A DNA stretch of 64,000 nt from Plectrocnemia conspersa. Taxonomy: Eukaryota; Arthropoda; Insecta; Trichoptera; Polycentropodidae. Positions 48,885 through 59,279 of this stretch are shown piece by piece (position 1 is the stretch's first letter; each line of letters opens with the position of its first letter). Where the stretch lies: positions 1-64,000 of the forward strand of contig VTFK01000573.1 of assembly GCA_009617715.1 (NCBI GenBank), read 5' to 3'. The position numbers were made by a program, and so were the translations under genes. A model generated the notes under the pieces. It was not told the DNA's origin and did no database searches. It saw only the letters and a list, made by a program, of their open reading frames with translations.

Positions 48885-50140
48885 CGCAAAAAATTGTTCG
48901 TTAATATAATATTTTTAATCTTTCGAGAAAGTATGCATATTTTTAAACATCTGGCACGCACACCTTCGGAAAGTGTCTTCTTTTATTACTTAAGCTAAAA
49001 TAATGCGAGTTCAAGCATTAAAATTTGTAAACAATTTCTTGTCATTATCAGACCCTTTTAAGACATATGTATATTAGGTACGAACCCGCCTTTACTTATG
49101 CAGGGTTTTAACTTTAAAAAATATTTGTAGAAATTTAATTTAATATGATTTTTTTCTAAAATTTTAAATGTCAAATCGAGAAACGAAAATTCTTGATTTG
49201 AAATTTTTCTAGAGAATTTCTTAAAAAATATTTTTTTTTATAAAGCACTAACCACAATTGTATTTATAAATAGTGAAATATCAGATATGAACTTTTGATA
49301 TGTAATTAATTGTTAATAAACATAAATTATATATTAACTACTGCGTTTCAAAATAAAAACAGAATGTTTATAATTATGTTATTGATAACAGAAAACAGTT
49401 TGTTGCGAATGAAGCATTAAAAAACTGCATGGATAAATTGGAAAACTAAATATTATATTAGCTTGCCAGGAAAATAATTTTCTCTTATTTGTGTTAAAAT
49501 TATTTTAATTTAGTGTTTGGTGTGCTTTAAATTCGGCTATTAAATTAAAATTATAAAATAACTATGTCCTATTCATTGTGTTTTTTGCTACAAGATACAA
49601 ATCCGAAAAGTCCGAAGAATCTAGTCGTCTTCGAAGCATGTTAAATACTGTATCAGGGTTGACGTGAAGAGGGAAGCGGTTGCTTTCTCTATTTAATTTT
49701 TATATTGTTGATCAGAGACTTCTTTTTTTAGGGTTCGTAAACAGTCAGTGGGTTCAAGTTGTTAGTGATGTTGTTGCGATAGTGCCTTGAAGTTGTTGAT
49801 TTGAATCCTAGTATATGTTTTTATACATATTAGATTGAGAGAGGTTTATGGCTCGTCCTCATTTTGCTGCCATCCTCCGCTGCCACATAAATATATATTG
49901 TGATAAAGTAATAATAAACATTTAATTAGTATATTTAACAGCTTGCCAAAATATTTAAAAATATACACCTATGTTGATGGTATACCATTATTTTAATTAT
50001 TATAAAAATAGTTCAGCTATTATTATATTAACACATAATTATTGTTATAATATTTACCATTGTTTATTAAAAAAAAAAACATATTTATGTTCAGCCCTGT
50101 TCACTATTAAATTGCGTAATGAATATTTAATTCATCACAC
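48885..50140. other. Intergenic DNA, no gene recognised
   Basis: About 49560-49880 is less AT-rich than the rest and contains degenerate B-box-like GATTTGAATCC (about 49799), but no tRNA fold or open frame that I trust. Confidence 0.5.
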
Positions 50141-50141
50141 A

Positions 50142-50175
50142 TATATAAAGGTATCAACAATCAATAGGCATCAAT
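50142..50175 (+). promoter_or_regulatory. Core promoter (TATA box and initiator) of the lipocalin at 50298
   Basis: TATATAAAGGTATCAACAA at 50142 and a TCAAT initiator-like word at 50171. Spacing and sequence match the promoter at 46738, including the upstream TTCATCACAC/CTCATCACAC. Confidence 0.7.
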
Positions 50176-50297
50176 CACTTTTACCTACCAAAATACAAAG
50201 ACATAGTCATACAAGGTATTAAAATAATATTAAACAATTTTAATCTTGCTAAATAATTTATACAGATATTTTTTTAGATAGTTAAACAAAACAAAAA

Positions 50298-51035
50298 ATG
50301 ACTCAAAAATTATTATACTTTATATTTGCTACTATTGCTATGACTAATGGTCAAGTGTTTAATTTTGGACCATGTCCTTCAGTTACCACAAAATCAGGAT
50401 TCAGCGAAAGTAGTGTAAGATTTTTATAATAAAAATATTATTTTGTATTATAAGGATTTAAAGTATGTTTTTTATAGTACGCAGGAAAATGGTACGAAGC
50501 TTCTAGGTACTTCACGTTTTATGAAACAATTGGAAAATGCTTTACGGAAACAATAACCGTTAACAGTACAGGTGTTTTGAATTTAGTGCATAGCCAAAAG
50601 GATCTTCTGTAAGATAAACATAAATAGATCGATATAAAGTAGCTTTTTACATATGTTTTTAAAATATTTTAGTATCTCTTTTGAAACTACATATCCAGCA
50701 ACTATGAAAGCCAAAAACACAAACGGAAAATATACAATATCAGCACCCATTTTCAATAATTTTCCAATAGATTTGTCGATTTTAGACACTGATTACACAA
50801 CTTGGGCTGTCACATATTCCTGCACGGACTTCTTAATTGCACGCATAGGTCATTTATTTTTTATATGTTCTTAAATTATTAATAATTATTTATTTATTTA
50901 TTAATTGTTATTTCAGAATTTGCATTCATTTACACAAGAAATAAATCAGGAACACCATTGACTGCGGCTTTGGCCGTATTTGATGCAAATAAACTTGATA
51001 AAAGTATCCTTATTACTACTGATCAAAGTTGTTAA
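50298..51035 (+). CDS. Secreted lipocalin, 180 aa
   Basis: Exons 50298-50414, 50478-50608, 50673-50848 and 50917-51035 (phases 0, 2, 1) encode 180 aa with exon lengths identical to 46861-47620. The signal peptide MTQKLLYFIFATIAMTNG precedes QVFNFGPCPSV. Exon 2 opens YAGKWYEASRYFTFY. Exon 3 has ILDTDYTTWAVTYSCTD. Exon 4 ends TTDQSC. The third intron starts GTCATT, a weak but legal GT donor. This gene is the source, or sister, of the fragment at 48553-48788. Confidence 0.92.
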
Positions 51036-51039
51036 AAAT

Positions 51040-52420
51040 GAATAATGCTTTATAAAACACATGCATTTAATAGATGAAAAAAAACGTTTTTTATAATATA
51101 TACAAAATATATTAGAGATAAATTATTTATTAAATACGCTGAGAATAAATAAGTTTGGTAAAAATTATACATTGCTTACAAACCATCATCGAAAAAACAT
51201 ATTATTTTCTTAGACTTTAGAATTTATTTTTTTCCATTTCTCTTTACGTCAAATATTTCGTAAGAGCAAAGTATAGACATTTTGGATTAAATTATTTATT
51301 AAATTTCCATAAATATTTATTGCGATTTTTAATAATCATCTGCGAACTGTAAAATATACTTTAATTAAAATGACTTAATTACGGTATTATTTTACACGAA
51401 AAATTATAAAATAATTGAATAGCTTTAAAATAAATAATATTTAACTGTATCGCAGATAATCAGTAAAAAAAATGTATTTTCATATTATATATTATTTGTA
51501 TATATTATAATAAATTATTATTATAAATTATAAATATATAATAATAATTTATTGGATGAATAAGATTTTCAATTAATTTGCATTTCACTAAATATTATTT
51601 GTTTTATTATTATAGCATAATTAAGTATTGCATATAGTAAGTAAATATAAAATAGTTTTTACTGTATAATGATTATGGATTACTAATAAAATATAAAATA
51701 ATACATACTAAAAAATACTTAAAATACATTAATTTAGACTAAAAAAATGGTTGTTGTCAATTTAATGCTAATTTATAATATGTTTTTATTAATATGTTTT
51801 GTACTTGAGCGTTAACGATAATAAACCATTTTAATAATAAACTAAAAGCCTATGATAATTGTATATATTATTAATAAAAAAATATAAAAAACATCACACG
51901 TATTCATATTAAATAAAATTTAATTTAAATTCTATATTTTTTAAGTTACAAACTATGTTTTTTAATATATAAAATATAACTATATATTACTATTATAATA
52001 TATAAAATTTAATTTAAATTCTATATTTTTTAAGTTACAAACATATAAATTATTTATTCTAGATACATTAAATTACATATAACATTAATCAATTAAAAAT
52101 AAATTTTATATAAAGATATCGATACCTGATTTTTTTATAAAGATTGTGCCAAAAATATTATTTTACACCTTAGGATTCTATGTTGCTCTTACTTTTCGAA
52201 AGTTAATGATGTTTCCAAGAGACTTTTTTTAGCTTAATAGAAACATATTTTTCATTAATGATATTTATTACTCCTGAATATAATATTTTATAAAAACAAT
52301 ACAGATTGAAAGACGCAATTTAAGTCAATATTTTTATTTCTTTATCATAATATTAATTAATATGTTCGTGATGTCTGAAAAACATCAAAAAACCCATCTG
52401 CACTTTATATATTTATGCTC
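51040..52420. other. AT-rich intergenic DNA with a direct repeat
   Basis: A 39-bp unit containing TTTAATTTAAATTCTATATT is repeated at about 51916-51954 and 52003-52041. No gene was found. Confidence 0.6.
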
Positions 52421-52421
52421 A

Positions 52422-52450
52422 TATAAAAGCAATACATGCTCTCGCAATCA
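52422..52450 (+). promoter_or_regulatory. TATA box of the frameshifted lipocalin
   Basis: CATATAAAAGCAATACATG, followed about 25 bp later by CGCAATCACG as a possible initiator. The start codon is about 145 bp downstream, farther than in its paralogues. Confidence 0.5.
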
Positions 52451-52568
52451 CGTTATTATTAATATATTTCTGTAAGAGCACATCGTGAGTTATATTTTTA
52501 TATTATTTATGTATATATTTCAATAGTATGTATTAATATAATATATATTTTAGAATTCCAGAATAATT

Positions 52569-53341
52569 ATGGCAAAATTATTTGTATTTTTAATATTAAG
52601 CATAAGCACTATTTCTTATGGACAACTTATTAGTATTGGATCTTGTCCACCGATTACAACCAAATTGAATTTTGACATTAATCAGGTTAGTTTATTTATA
52701 CTACAAATAAAATAAAATATTTTTATTTATACCAATGTTTTTAGCATCTGATTTGATAAAACATTTTTCCAGATTTTAGGTAAATGGTATGAAGTTGCCA
52801 GATACTTTACATTATACGAAGTAACTGGAAAATGCTTCACAGAAACACTTACAGCCACCAGTGATGGAAATATAACAATTACACATGCACAAAAGGATAT
52901 TCTGTAAGTATAAAATATTCTTTCAAAATATAATCAAGCTCGAAAGACCGTAAAATAACGAATTTTGTAGATTGAGTGCTAGCTTCCAATACAATACAAC
53001 TCTGGTTCCAATCATTCTCAAACCAAGGAATGTTTAATATTGTCATACCAATTTTGAACAATTTTCAAGCACCGTTGTCGATTTTGGACACTGATTATAA
53101 TAATTGGACTGTTGCTTATTCATGCGTGGATCTTATATATTTACACTTGGGTAAAATTTTATTTTTATTTATGAAATTAATAATTAAGGGCTTAAGCTGC
53201 AACTTATTGTGTGTTTCGATAGAATATGTATTTATTTACACAAGAATAATTGATGGATCTATGACAGCAGCATATGCAGTATTAACTGCCAACAATATAA
53301 CTACATCGAATTTGATGAAAACTGATCAATCTTGTACCTAA
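52569..53341 (+). pseudogene. Lipocalin gene with a frameshift in exon 3
   Basis: Exons 52569-52685, 52773-52903, 52971-53150 and 53223-53341 keep the family layout. The signal peptide MAKLFVFLILSISTISYG precedes QLISIGSCPPI; exon 2 opens ILGKWYEVARYFTLY; exon 3 has ILDTDYNNWTVAYSCVD; exon 4 ends KTDQSCT. Exon 3 is 180 nt where the phase requires 3n+2. The frame entering from exon 2 reads SFQYNTTLVPIILK and stops at TAA 53035-53037. The LDTDY part lies in another frame. Comparison with 50673-50848 implies two missing bases (or one extra) between about 52985 and 53030. As read, the product ends after 104 aa. No alternative splice acceptor restores the frame. Everything else is well preserved, so a sequencing indel is possible. 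AATAAA is at 53447-53452. Confidence 0.8.
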
Positions 53342-53454
53342 AATGAATGAATTAATAATAATTTATTTTTAAGTTAATAATACAACTTTAAAATATGTAT
53401 ATATTATGATTGTAATTAAGAATACCTTTAAATATTATGTAAGCTAAATAAAAT

Positions 53455-54225
53455 TTAAAATGTATTTATATCTCAACTACTGATTTTCTTGAAATTACAT
53501 GAATTTGTACAGATAATACAGAAACATATTACTCTGCTCCTTATAGTACTTACTTATCAACTTTTATAATTAAAAGTACTTACTAGTTTAGTTAGCTGTT
53601 TAGTCTGCTAGATAATAATGAACTAATAATTGGTGATCAGACTAAAACTGGTTTTGCATTTCCAATATTGTATAAAACCAATGAAATATATTAATAATAT
53701 TTATTTTTATTTAAGACGCAATACTTTTTTTAGAAAGACGTCAACGTCTTATACGAACATTAAAGAAAAAATGTCAATATTATATACAACGCAGCATATG
53801 CAGGTACAGCAGAGATTAATAAATTTGAGATCTTATTGATGAGAAAAATATGACGTACACAATCATAATGACATAATTCATGATGATAATTTATGATTCT
53901 TTCATCGAAAACGCAATTACGAACAATGTATAAATCAGCAATAGTCATTAGAATTTTTAGCAACTTTATCAATGTGCTCTTTATTAACTAAAGCTCTAAA
54001 GCCAATGAATTAAAATTGTGTGTTTGCTCTTGTAAATAAATGACCGTATGTTTCAGGATCTTATTTGTTGATTTTCAGGAAAGACAGTTTACTATCAATT
54101 TCTTATTATTTTGAGGACTGTGTATATGATCCGATTAAATTTTATTTAAATAAATTTATTTTCCATGAGAAAAAATATGGCATAAAAAATATTGAATTTA
54201 CATTTATGCTGGACGGATTATTTTC
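53455..54225. other. AT-rich intergenic DNA
   Basis: A faint GCAGCATATGCAGG word near 53792 recalls lipocalin exon 4 of the preceding gene, but too little aligns to call a copy. Confidence 0.5.
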
Positions 54226-54227
54226 TA

Positions 54228-54430
54228 TCAGCTGCGATAAGTTTTTCCTGATTTGGCTGTCTCCGTCATGGGGGCTGCTAATGCATGATGAAGACTCGGG
54301 GTGTTCGGGCGCCCTGCCGTCGGCTTAAATTGACCCTGGGGCTGCATCTCTAGACGGTGGATATAGCCCTGCTGTATCTGGATTTGATCGTTCAGTTCTC
54401 CGTGGCCGCGGACATAGAAAAAGTAATCAA
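54228..54430 (-). other. GC-rich island with an open minus-strand frame, unidentified
   Basis: About 200 bp have roughly balanced base composition, in sharp contrast to both sides. The minus frame runs from about 54440 to a stop at 54228 and is hydrophilic, with FFYVRGHGELNDQIQIQQGY, then IHRLEMQPQGQFKPTAGRPN and an ending ...KSGKTYRS. Codons use many G/C third positions, unlike the lipocalins. It could be an exon or processed fragment of a conserved gene, a transposon piece or foreign DNA. I do not recognise the protein. Confidence 0.4.
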
Positions 54431-54434
54431 AGAT

Positions 54435-55120
54435 ACCAAAGTCAATATAACAAGCAGCATATATAATCAATTTGCACAATTTTTTGACTATGCAGATGAC
54501 ATATACACTAATAGAAGCCTTTAATGTTTTTGAATCAGCAATCAAAAAAATATTTATGATCAGAAAACAAAATACAAAAAATTGATGACGTTTTTAAGTT
54601 GAGTGGTTTTCATTTTGTATATGCTTTATCGTTTATTAATTATTATTTTAATCGTTATTTTAAAATTTAAACTAAAATATCAATGTCTTTCAAACTTTAT
54701 TAAATTCTTAATTTGTCTTTAAATATATGTATATGGTTTTTATTTAAATAATTTTGCATGCGTAACCTTTTTAATTGCTCTGAAATTAGTTTATCAATTG
54801 CGGATATTGTCGTTCATTGCGGATGACATGAATATGAAAAAGTTGTGATAATACCAGGAACATCGTTGCCGAAAATTAGATCATAAGCCCAACGAGCCCG
54901 TTCTTAAACAAATAGTCTATTTATAGCTGGTGTTTTAAAATTTTAATACTTATAAACTAGAGAGAACTATTGTATAATTATTACTAAACCATTATTATTA
55001 CAATAAATAATATCAACATTGTAATTTCATTAGCATGCTAATATTGCATTTTATAAGATGTATCTAATTTAAATTAGATGCCCCTCATTGAATCAGACAT
55101 GCTAATTAAAATATAATTTA
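54435..55120. other. AT-rich intergenic DNA
   Basis: Nothing recognised upstream of the first lipase promoter. Confidence 0.55.
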
Positions 55121-55125
55121 TGATC

Positions 55126-55134
55126 TATATAAAT
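55126..55134 (+). promoter_or_regulatory. TATA box of the first lipase
   Basis: TATATAAATATAACGCCGT, 58 bp before the start codon. The second lipase has the closely similar TATAAATATAACTCGT at 57905, suggesting a shared promoter origin. Confidence 0.6.
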
Positions 55135-55183
55135 ATAACGCCGTAAAAAAATATATTTCATTTAAAGAAAAACGATTTTAAAA

Positions 55184-56844
55184 ATGAAATTGTTTTTGCT
55201 TTTAGTTATTTTTAATATATGTTATATTACAGGTAAATTATTTTATATAAATAAAAAAATATCATTTTAATTTATCATTTATTATTTTAGCATCGTATTC
55301 TTATAATTTAAAATATGTGCCACATTTAGAAAGTAATGTGTATTTTCGGGCACCAGCATTTAACAATGAACCCGTATTAGTTGATTGGAGTGTAAATCAG
55401 ATTTCACCTGATTTTTCGCCAGTAGATGACACTTATTTCTTACTTTACACAAGGTATAGTAAAATTATTATATCTATATAAATATATATTTATATATATT
55501 TTTTTGAAATCTCGGGATTCATCGCGATTTTTGCTAACTTGTATTCTAAATTTCGGCCGGGATTTTTCGGCCATGATCACGAATTATTCGCAACTGCCTG
55601 CAGTTGCAAAAATTCCGGCGAAAAATCTAAAAAATATATATATATTTTAGAACAAATCCCTCAGAACCTATAAGATATACATTAAAAAATGTAACTGATT
55701 TATCAGAAAATTCTTATTACGATAAGAATAAAAATCTTAAAGTACTTATTCACGGTTGGACAGGCAATGCTAATGCTGATGTTTGCAAGGTCATAAAAAC
55801 CGGTAAGTAGCATTTATTATCTTTAAGAAAAATAAGAAAAATGATATAAAATAATAATTCATTGATTTTCTAAGCTTCAAATATCGACAAAATATTCAAT
55901 TTTTTCCTAACCCATTAATTCTTAAAATATTTTTAATCATTATCCTATTCCATTTCTTCTTAACCCTTATTAGTATTATTGGGTTCTCATTAACTATGTG
56001 CCTATCATTCTTGGTATAAACACTTTTCCCAATATGCTAAATTTATTAATACATACATAATAATGTAACTGTAATTACTTTTTTTAGCTTTTTTGCAAGT
56101 CGTAGACACCAATGTCTTGTGTGTAGAATGGGAAAAAGGATCTGTTATAAATTACTTAGCGGCTTGTGATTATGTAGAACAAGTTGGAAAAGTGGTTGCT
56201 AAATTTTTGGATCAGTTAGTAGTACTGGGTTCAAAAATTAAAAACGTTCACGTAATAGGTTTTAGTTTGGGAGCCCACGTCGCAGGATTTACTGGTCGTG
56301 AAGTCAAATCAGGAAAAATACCTTATATAACAGGTTGACAAAAATATTATAATAGTTATCTCAAAAAGTATATAGTTGCTGTTTAAATTAGGTTTAGACC
56401 CAGCAGCGCCCCTTTGGTCAGACTCAAAAGAAAGAATATCAAGCAAAGATGGGTTATACGTAGAAATCATACATACAAATACTGGAACTTTTGGAATAAC
56501 TCAGCCATTGGGTCATGTCGATTTTTATCCAAACGGTGGGGAAAACCAGCCATCGTGCGACTTTTTTTTTGCTATAGGTTGCTCTCATCAAAAGCTGTAA
56601 AATATTTCGCTGACTCCATATTGGGTAAAAAGTTCGAAGGCAATCAGTGCAGCAATTATGAAGAAATAGATGAGGATGTAGAATGTGCGAATCTCAGCCA
56701 ATTGGATATGGGTGGCTTAACACCTAAGAAGAAGTAAGGGTTATTTTACAAAAAATAAGGTTTAATTATAAAAAAATAGTAAGTAACACAAAATTTAATT
56801 TCAGAAAAGGCGTATACTTTGTTGACGTATCTGAAGATGATTAG
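55184..56844 (+). pseudogene. Lipase / phospholipase A1-like gene, frameshifted in exon 5
   Basis: Six exons: 55184-55232, 55291-55453, 55651-55802, 56088-56333, 56392-56733, 56805-56844. Secreted alpha/beta-hydrolase of the pancreatic lipase family. The signal peptide is MKLFLLLVIFNICYITA. The oxyanion region LIHGW is in exon 3. The nucleophile Ser181 lies in VIGFSLGAH, Asp206 in GLDPAAP and His269 in GCSH. The cysteines that frame the lid (259 and 267) are only seven residues apart, as in phospholipase A1 enzymes. Right after GCSHQK the frame meets TAA at 56598-56600. The homologous continuation (AVKYFADSI, then MGGLTP) is in another frame, so one base is missing or two extra near the T8/A4 runs at 56560-56594. 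As read it ends at 272 aa; family length would be about 330. The intron after exon 2 contains a foldback repeat. Confidence 0.8.
55505..55650. repeat. Foldback (MITE-like) element in a lipase intron
   Basis: GGATTTTTCGGCC and GGCGAAAAATC form an outer inverted repeat, with GCAACTGCCTGCAGTTGC as inner hairpin. TA-rich runs border the element on both sides. TTCGGCCATGATCACGAATT and AAAAATCTAAAAA match the core at the centre of the inverted duplication (24180-24370). Confidence 0.7.
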
Positions 56845-56849
56845 TATTG

Positions 56850-57895
56850 CATTGCAACGGAACTCTTGTGAATCTGGTGATCTATTATATCCGTGACCGT
56901 TTCGCAACACAGAAATATTCTCTCAATGACGGAGAATATTTACTGTAAGAAAAAAAAGTGATTTTTATGGGATTGTAACGAGAATTGTGTAGTCCAAAAT
57001 CGTGTTATTTTCTCGTTGATGGATGATAATTTTAGTTACAGTGAATTATTGAGACAAATACTTTTTTGAACGTGATTGTTACATAGCAAAGACAACGACA
57101 CCAGAGCTTAATCAACCACGATCCTCAAATGGCGCGTTGTTGAAGATCTGCGCCCCCGAATAATGTGCTTTGTAACTCGTGTCTCCAGCGGCGTTAATTA
57201 ATAATGTTTTATTATTTGTGATGGTTTATATATTGTATATTATAATATAATTCGTAATTAATAAAAGTGTTCCTTTAAAATACTAAAAAATGGCATAATT
57301 TGCGTTAAAAGAATATATTAATTAGGAGCAAATTATCATTTTTTCATCATTTAACATTAAAAAATACAAGAACAAGAAGCGCATGTATTTTTCACGCAAA
57401 TACACACAGAATCAGGAATATGGTAATTAACAACATTTCAGCTTAAACAATGCTAATCTTATTGTAATAGTACATTTGATTAAATTATATATGCACTTTA
57501 ATTTATAAGCGTATAATTATTTTATGCAAAAAAAAAACGGGAAATAAAATTTAAATATCTCTACAAATTCCTAAAAAGAAACACAAGTGCTTAAATTCAC
57601 GAGATATTATATTTATAAAAAAATCAGTTAATATATAATTTAAAAATTAGATAAATGACGTAATATTAGTTAATTTATTTTTTAACAAAAAAATTACCAT
57701 TATCTTTGTTTTTGCAATATATATTTTATTACCATTTTTATTATATTCGCAATTGCTATATAATAGAATACTGAGATAAAAGCAATATCGTCTATTTTTA
57801 GATAAATAAAAATCTCGTTGCTAACATTTATTTCTCAATCAATCGGATTCAAATCCATGATCTTAATGGACATCTAATTTGAGATTAAAATCTAA
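56850..57895. other. Intergenic DNA between the first two lipases
   Basis: About 56850-57200 is less AT-rich (for example CATCCTCAAATGGCGCG-like and GATCTGCGCCCCCGAATAAT words) and may be an inserted element. I cannot name it. The rest is AT-rich. Confidence 0.45.
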
Positions 57896-57904
57896 AATTT
57901 TTCC

Positions 57905-57912
57905 TATAAATA
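57905..57912 (+). promoter_or_regulatory. TATA box of the second lipase
   Basis: CCTATAAATATAACTCG, 55 bp before the start codon, similar in sequence and distance to that of the first lipase. Confidence 0.6.
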
Positions 57913-57959
57913 TAACTCGTGATGATAAAATTTGGATAATATCTCATAAATAATCAAGC

Positions 57960-59277
57960 ATGAAGTCGTTCATATTTTTAATAGTATACGCTTTAGGATC
58001 AGCAGCAGGTATTAGAAAATTATTTATATATTAATAAAACATTTATTTAAATTTAATATTTTAATATTTCAGCATCAGATTCTGAAATTATATCATTTTT
58101 GAGATATTCAGAAGGTCAAGGATATTTTTTAGCACCAGATGCTAATGATATACTAAAGATAAATGAATTTGATACTGATAGGAGATATAACGCTGAAAAT
58201 GAAACATATTTCAGGCTTTACACGAGGTATGTTTTTAAAATATGATTAAATAATTATTTTTATTAAACGTTAAATAAATTTAGAAATAACCCAACGTCAT
58301 ATCAAGAAATTTTATTGGGCGATTTGAACGCTTTGTTGAACTCAAATTATGATAAGAATAAAAAACTTAAGATGCTCATACATGGGTGGAATAATCACGG
58401 TGATTCTGGAGTCTGTACTCGTCCAAGAGACGGTATGTTAAAATTATAATAATGCATGAAAAAAACTAATTAGTTACAGGTGGTATTTGTTGAATATTTA
58501 TTTTTAGCGTTTTTACAAGCCGATGACGTCAATGTCATGTGCATTGATTGGAGCAAAGGTGGCACTGCTTTATTATATCCAACAGCTGTTGCCAATGCAT
58601 TAAAAGCAGGTTCAGTTATAGGCAAATTTTTGGATTGGTTAGTAAGTCTAGGATCAGGTGTAAATAATGTTCATATTATTGGACATAGTTTAGGTGGTCA
58701 TGTAGCTGGAATAGGAGCAAGAAACGTTAAAATCAGGAAAAGTAGCTTATGTAACAGGTGAGTTATAATCAGTTTTATTTTATGAAAATTATAAATTACT
58801 ATTTATTATTATTTAAAATAGGTTTAGATCCAGCTATGCCTTTGTGGGGGAGCTCTAGTCAAAGAATCAGACCAAGCGATGGATTATACGTAGAAATTAT
58901 CCATACAAATGGTGGATTTTTAGGGTTAGATGAGCCAGTAGGCCATAATGATTTTTATGCAAATGGAGGGAAAATACAACCAGGATGTTCTGTGATAGAT
59001 ATGAATTGCTCTCATGGAAGATCTGTGATGTTATTTACATATTCTATTGACAATCAAAATTTTATGGCCAGTCAATGCAAGGATCATGGAGAAATTTCTA
59101 ATGGGAACTGTTCAGGCATTTGTAAATTACACATGGGCGGTTTAAATCCTAAAGAAGCGTAATAATAAAATTATATAATTACTTTTATAATAAATAATAA
59201 TATAAATAATTATTAATTTCAGACGAGGAATTTTCTCACTCAAGACAAGCGCTAATCCACCGTACTACATTGATTAA
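57960..59277 (+). pseudogene. Lipase / phospholipase A1-like gene, frameshifted in exon 4
   Basis: Six exons: 57960-58008, 58073-58226, 58284-58432, 58508-58757, 58822-59158, 59223-59277. The signal peptide is MKSFIFLIVYALGSAA. The oxyanion loop reads MLIHGWNNHGDSG. The nucleophile Ser178 is in IIGHSLGGH, the Asp in GLDPAMPLW and the His in NCSHGRS. Only six residues (SVIDMN) separate the lid cysteines, a mini-lid typical of phospholipase A1. The last exon ends ...PPYYID. Exon 4 is 250 nt instead of 3n. GTTAAAATCAGG has one A more than the paralogue pattern (V-K-S-G), so the frame reads NVKIRKSSLCNR and stops at TGA 58759-58761, giving 201 aa. Every splice site is intact. Either a young pseudogene or a homopolymer error. 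Confidence 0.8.
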
Positions 59278-59279
59278 AC

